Shown here: in pieces, positions 61,463 to 64,000 of the stretch
How the letters are laid out: every line of letters starts with the position of its first letter
How positions within the stretch are numbered: position 1 is the first letter of the stretch
Source of the DNA: Thermococcaceae archaeon
GTDB taxonomy: Archaea > Methanobacteriota_B > Thermococci > Thermococcales > Thermococcaceae
Assembly (NCBI GenBank): GCA_030156945.1
Contig: JASGLT010000001.1
Span: forward strand, 62,001 to 126,000
Reading direction: 5' to 3'
DNA length: 64,000 bases
Notes under the pieces: model-generated
Told to the model about the DNA's origin: nothing
The model's database searches: none
Seen by the model: only the letters and a program-made list of their open reading frames with translations
Position numbers and translations under genes: made by a program

Positions 61463-61786
61463 TCATGACTCTCCAGTTTTTCCATGCTTAAGACGTTGTT
61501 CCAGCTCTTCTTCTGTAAGATACTCAATTTCCTTTGAATCACCAATGATGTAGGGTTCTCGTGGAACTTTCTTACATCGCTCATAATGTTTCATATCGCA
61601 AAGTACCCAGAGTACGAACAGCGGCCAAGTGGGCAAGATTGCAATTAAGATACTCCACGGAATAGATCCAATTACGTAAACAGCCAATAGAAAGATAAAG
61701 ACAAAAGGGACGACAAACTCTGCAAAACGTTTACTCATACTCGCCTCTTGCAATCTAGTTGTTAAGTATAATTCAACATCATTCAT
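61463..61786 (-). CDS. membrane protein with EPYIIGD C-terminal motif
   Basis: About 107 aa from the ATG at 61786 (MNDVELYLTTRLQEASMSKR) after GGTGAGG. A short polar N terminus, two helices (VVPFVFIFLLAVYVIGSI and LIAILPTWPLFVLWVL), then VPREPYIIGDSKEIEYLTEE and LEQRLKHGK. Its start overlaps the stop of the next gene upstream, so they are cotranscribed. Paralogue of 61039-61287. Confidence 0.65.
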   Translation of the reverse strand: MNDVELYLTTRLQEASMSKRFAEFVVPFVFIFLLAVYVIGSIPWSILIAILPTWPLFVLWVLCDMKHYERCKKVPREPYIIGDSKEIEYLTEEELEQRLKHGKTGES

Positions 61787-62297
61787 TTTCCTCACCTTGG
61801 TTTTTGAATTCTAGGGTGAAGTCTAGTATGTGTAGTCCTAGTAGTGCTAGAGCTTGAAGCCCATAAATTGTGCGATAGTAGAGGACGAGAGTGAGGGGGA
61901 GGATAATCATTAAGAGCACGGGTCTCTTAAGATCCTCCTTCAGCTTAAAATCATAAGCTAAATCACTAATAAACCTCAACACCCTATCCATGTAAAACAA
62001 AGGCAAAAACATCCACAAAAACCACAAAAGTGCAAAAGACTTTCCCAAAACTAAGATCAACGCGGCTATTGCGAGCCATATTGGGAAGAATAGTTTTGCC
62101 TCGAACTTGAACTTCTCTTTTTCAATCTCTTTATTAAACCACGCGCTCATAAGAGTGAATACTACAGAATAATACAAGTTAAGATGAACTATAGGGTATG
62201 CATTCGAAGAATAATTATCCCCCGTAATGAACACTAAAATAAGAGAAACAAGACCAGCCAGAGTCATGGCAATTCGAAGTACTTCTCTAACCTGCAT
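61779..62297 (-). CDS. multi-helix membrane protein of unknown function
   Basis: 172 aa with about five hydrophobic helices (IAMTLAGLVSLILVFITG, LYYSVVFTLMSAW, LFFPIWLAIAALILVLG, FALLWFLWMFLPLFY, LLMIILPLTLVLYY). Charged loop NKEIEKEKFKFEAK between. No family recognised. Part of the same-strand run 64.0-61.0 kb; stop overlaps the next gene's start. Confidence 0.6.
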   Translation of the reverse strand: MQVREVLRIAMTLAGLVSLILVFITGDNYSSNAYPIVHLNLYYSVVFTLMSAWFNKEIEKEKFKFEAKLFFPIWLAIAALILVLGKSFALLWFLWMFLPLFYMDRVLRFISDLAYDFKLKEDLKRPVLLMIILPLTLVLYYRTIYGLQALALLGLHILDFTLEFKNQGEENE

Positions 62298-62301
62298 GGC
62301 A

Positions 62302-63198
62302 CTACCCTCCTACGACATCATTATTGTCAAATCCTGAGTCTGGATCTGGAGCAAAAAGCCAGTCGTAGATGTCCACTCCTATCAATAAGACAGTAAACGC
62401 TATGCCCCCAAATTTTGCTACTTTACTCCCAGCCTTTAACATGAGTAACCCTGCTGCCACATATTTCTCTGCCTCAATGTCGTTTTTAATATAACTAACG
62501 AAAGCTTTAGCCTCTTCCACGACTCCTTTATCTTTAACCACAAGATCCTCACTTATCACGTCATCTTCAAAGACGAACTTAATTTTATATATGTAACCCC
62601 CAAGTTGCTCCTTATATGAGGCATCTAATGGATCCAACGGATCCTTTCCAAAGTACCAGTTGGCGAAATCGTCATAAAGTATAATCCTCACTTGGATTGT
62701 GTCTGAGGGAGTTAAAGTATAACTTTTGCTATCCATGATAACACTTTTCACGCTGGATGTTCCTTCTTCCCAAACCTTCTTTCCACCGAACCATATCTGA
62801 CGAAGTTCAAGGGAATTAACAGAAATTTGAGGATTCCACGAAGCAACACACGTAATGGGCTCCCCGGGATACACCTCTTTTGTGCAGTCTAAATTCGGAG
62901 AAACAATCTTTCCAACAACTTCCACAGTCACTTCCGCCCAGTGTTCTTCTCCTGCACCGTTCGGTTCACCATCATAATTGTCGAGGAAGAGTTTGAACGT
63001 GTGGTTGCCAACACCCTGGATAGTGTAACTGAAACTAACGTTCCTCCCGCCATTCGCTGGAACTCTACCCTCAAAACCATCAAAATTCCGAACCTGTGAG
63101 GTTGAGTATACCATCACATCTCCCTCAAAAACCGAGTTGAGAGAACTGAGGGCAACACTCTTATTCGGACTGTCAGCAGGGGATATCCGATGATACAT
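62302..63198 (-). CDS. beta-domain protein with C-terminal membrane helix, start uncertain
   Basis: About 298 aa if started at ATG 63198 (GGGGTGAGG upstream); the ORF track extends to 63237. Two beta-sandwich-like domains (VGNHTFKLFLDNYDGEPNGA; YPGEPITCVASWNPQISVNS) resemble CARDB-type extracellular modules; then helix VAKFGGIAFTVLLIGVDIY near the C terminus. No signal peptide, which is odd for such domains; the N terminus may have been lost or be joined to the preceding membrane gene. Not recognised. Confidence 0.5.
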   Translation of the reverse strand: MYHRISPADSPNKSVALSSLNSVFEGDVMVYSTSQVRNFDGFEGRVPANGGRNVSFSYTIQGVGNHTFKLFLDNYDGEPNGAGEEHWAEVTVEVVGKIVSPNLDCTKEVYPGEPITCVASWNPQISVNSLELRQIWFGGKKVWEEGTSSVKSVIMDSKSYTLTPSDTIQVRIILYDDFANWYFGKDPLDPLDASYKEQLGGYIYKIKFVFEDDVISEDLVVKDKGVVEEAKAFVSYIKNDIEAEKYVAAGLLMLKAGSKVAKFGGIAFTVLLIGVDIYDWLFAPDPDSGFDNNDVVGG

Positions 63199-63565
63199 CC
63201 ACAATATCCTCACCCCTCTCATCTCCCCCAGAGACACCGCCCCTTGCCCACTTCATATAATAACTCCTGAGAAGGTAAGCATAAACCCCAGCCCAGATGA
63301 TATTGTCCAAATAAGTCCTGAGACCGGGATTCATGCTGTCGACAACAAGGCCCAAATACATGATGATAAACGCTGAAGCCACCACTGGGGCAGGCATCTG
63401 TCTGGTTTTAAACACCCACCACACAGTAAAACTCCAAAGCAAAAGCAGAGAAATCTGAAGAACAAAAGAAAAATCAAAGTACCAATAGTAGATATTAACG
63501 AAACTCTCCCATGATAATAACAAAAGGGGGAGCAAGAGGAGCACTTTAAATGTGAAGCTACCCAT
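63173..63565 (-). CDS. multi-helix membrane protein of unknown function
   Basis: 130 aa with four helices (VLLLLPLLLLSW, VLQISLLLLWSFTVWWV, VVASAFIIMYLGLVV, NIIWAGVYAYLLRSYY) and a short acidic tail GGDERGEDIVDVSSDIPC. It overlaps the beginning of the next gene by 26-65 bp depending on the start chosen. No family recognised. Confidence 0.55.
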   Translation of the reverse strand: MGSFTFKVLLLLPLLLLSWESFVNIYYWYFDFSFVLQISLLLLWSFTVWWVFKTRQMPAPVVASAFIIMYLGLVVDSMNPGLRTYLDNIIWAGVYAYLLRSYYMKWARGGVSGGDERGEDIVDVSSDIPC

Positions 63566-63571
63566 TAGGCA

Positions 63572-64000
63572 TCACCCCCAGAAGCTCTTTACGAATTCCC
63601 ACAGCTTGTCTCCTGACTTAGATATCAATATTATTGTCACTATGATTTTTATTACGTTTTTGCCAAAGTTTTTCAGCCTTTGAACTCTCATGTCATGGTC
63701 GTATTTCTCCTGAGCACTTCCAGTGTAGAATAACGTTGTAGACGCTTTTAGAGCTTTATTGTTAAAGATAACGCCGTCGTTCTCATCAAAAACATCAAAC
63801 CTGAGAATGATGCTGTATTCTGTATCCCAATAAGCAATCTGATATATTGTGTACGTATTGATATTGCCCCGGACTGTCGAGGACAATAAGTCATGATTGT
63901 CGGAGAGGCCAAAATGGGAAGCAAACCCATCATCCACCTTGCCGAGGTTTATCGGAATTTCCCGGGACGAGTGTGGGGGCACTTCTTTAAATGTGCTTAG
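63572..64000 (-). CDS. C-terminal part of a probable exported protein (cut by window edge)
   Basis: The ORF track starts at GTG 63982, but by hand the frame is open to the window edge (LSTFKE before VPPHSSREIPINLGKV), so the gene most likely continues beyond 64000. The visible part has beta strands (TVRGNINTYTIYQIAYWDTE, YSIILRFDVFDENDGV) and a helix NVIKIIVTIILISK near the C terminus. Downstream neighbours are membrane proteins. Function unknown. Confidence 0.5.
   Translation of the reverse strand, partial: LSTFKEVPPHSSREIPINLGKVDDGFASHFGLSDNHDLLSSTVRGNINTYTIYQIAYWDTEYSIILRFDVFDENDGVIFNNKALKASTTLFYTGSAQEKYDHDMRVQRLKNFGKNVIKIIVTIILISKSGDKLWEFVKSFWG

Overview
The window reads as a chromosomal segment of a hyperthermophilic archaeon of the order Thermococcales, most likely a Thermococcus. 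Direct support is the gene content: a complete 14-subunit membrane-bound hydrogenase (mbhA-N) divergent from a four-subunit cytosolic NiFe hydrogenase (hydBGDA), a CGP-CTERM protein, an adenosine-specific kinase, AsnC-type regulators, and archaeal promoters (TATA about 25-30 bp before start codons, GGTG-type ribosome binding sites). No rRNA, tRNA or CRISPR array was seen.

Layout. 1-0.9 kb: start of a lipoate-protein ligase gene and a non-coding block packed with hairpins. 0.9-9.6 kb: housekeeping genes (signal peptidase, DUF531, TPR protein, M19 dipeptidase, KaiC-like ATPase, methyltransferase, acylaminoacyl-peptidase, kinase-like protein). 9.7-15.6 kb: two ABC-2 permeases and two Opp/Dpp permeases, both pairs without ATPases, and a decayed cysteine-rich gene. 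15.8-19.4 kb: Pit phosphate transporter with its DUF47 partner, and a lipoprotein metallophosphoesterase. 19.5-24.8 kb: cupin, SipW-like peptidase with a secreted beta-rich protein, a tRNA methylthiotransferase, a TRAM protein, a hydrogenase maturation protease and a decayed VapBC pair. 24.8-37.5 kb: the hydrogenases around a shared 305-bp regulatory region holding a full match to the extended SurR motif. 37.6-44.4 kb: ferritin-like pair, THUMP protein, AAA ATPase, thioredoxin reductase, an ornithine-aminotransferase-like enzyme and an ECF substrate-binding protein. 44.4-49 kb: an A-domain (family 4) encapsulin-like protein overlapping deoC, the CGP-CTERM protein, enolase and a PadR regulator. 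49.2-54.9 kb: an RND exporter, a frameshifted PIN toxin, a second hairpin block and a lipoyl-synthase-like radical SAM gene. 54.9-60.9 kb: AsnC regulators, XTP pyrophosphatase and a pterin-cofactor cluster (moaE, moeB-like, moaD and a cluster-less SPASM protein). 61-64 kb: an AT-richer run of small membrane and exported proteins.

How the genes work together. The hydrogenases, their maturation protease and the putative SurR site form a reductive (non-sulfur) energy module; thioredoxin reductase and ferritin-like proteins fit redox defence. The lipoate ligase and lipoyl-synthase-like genes, at opposite ends of the window, each lie next to the same ordered multi-hairpin block, oriented the same way relative to the gene. 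A related 177-bp element sits between mbhI and mbhJ. I consider this hairpin family and the encapsulin-deoC pair the most interesting content. All functional names rest on reading motifs and on memory of families; no database search was run.
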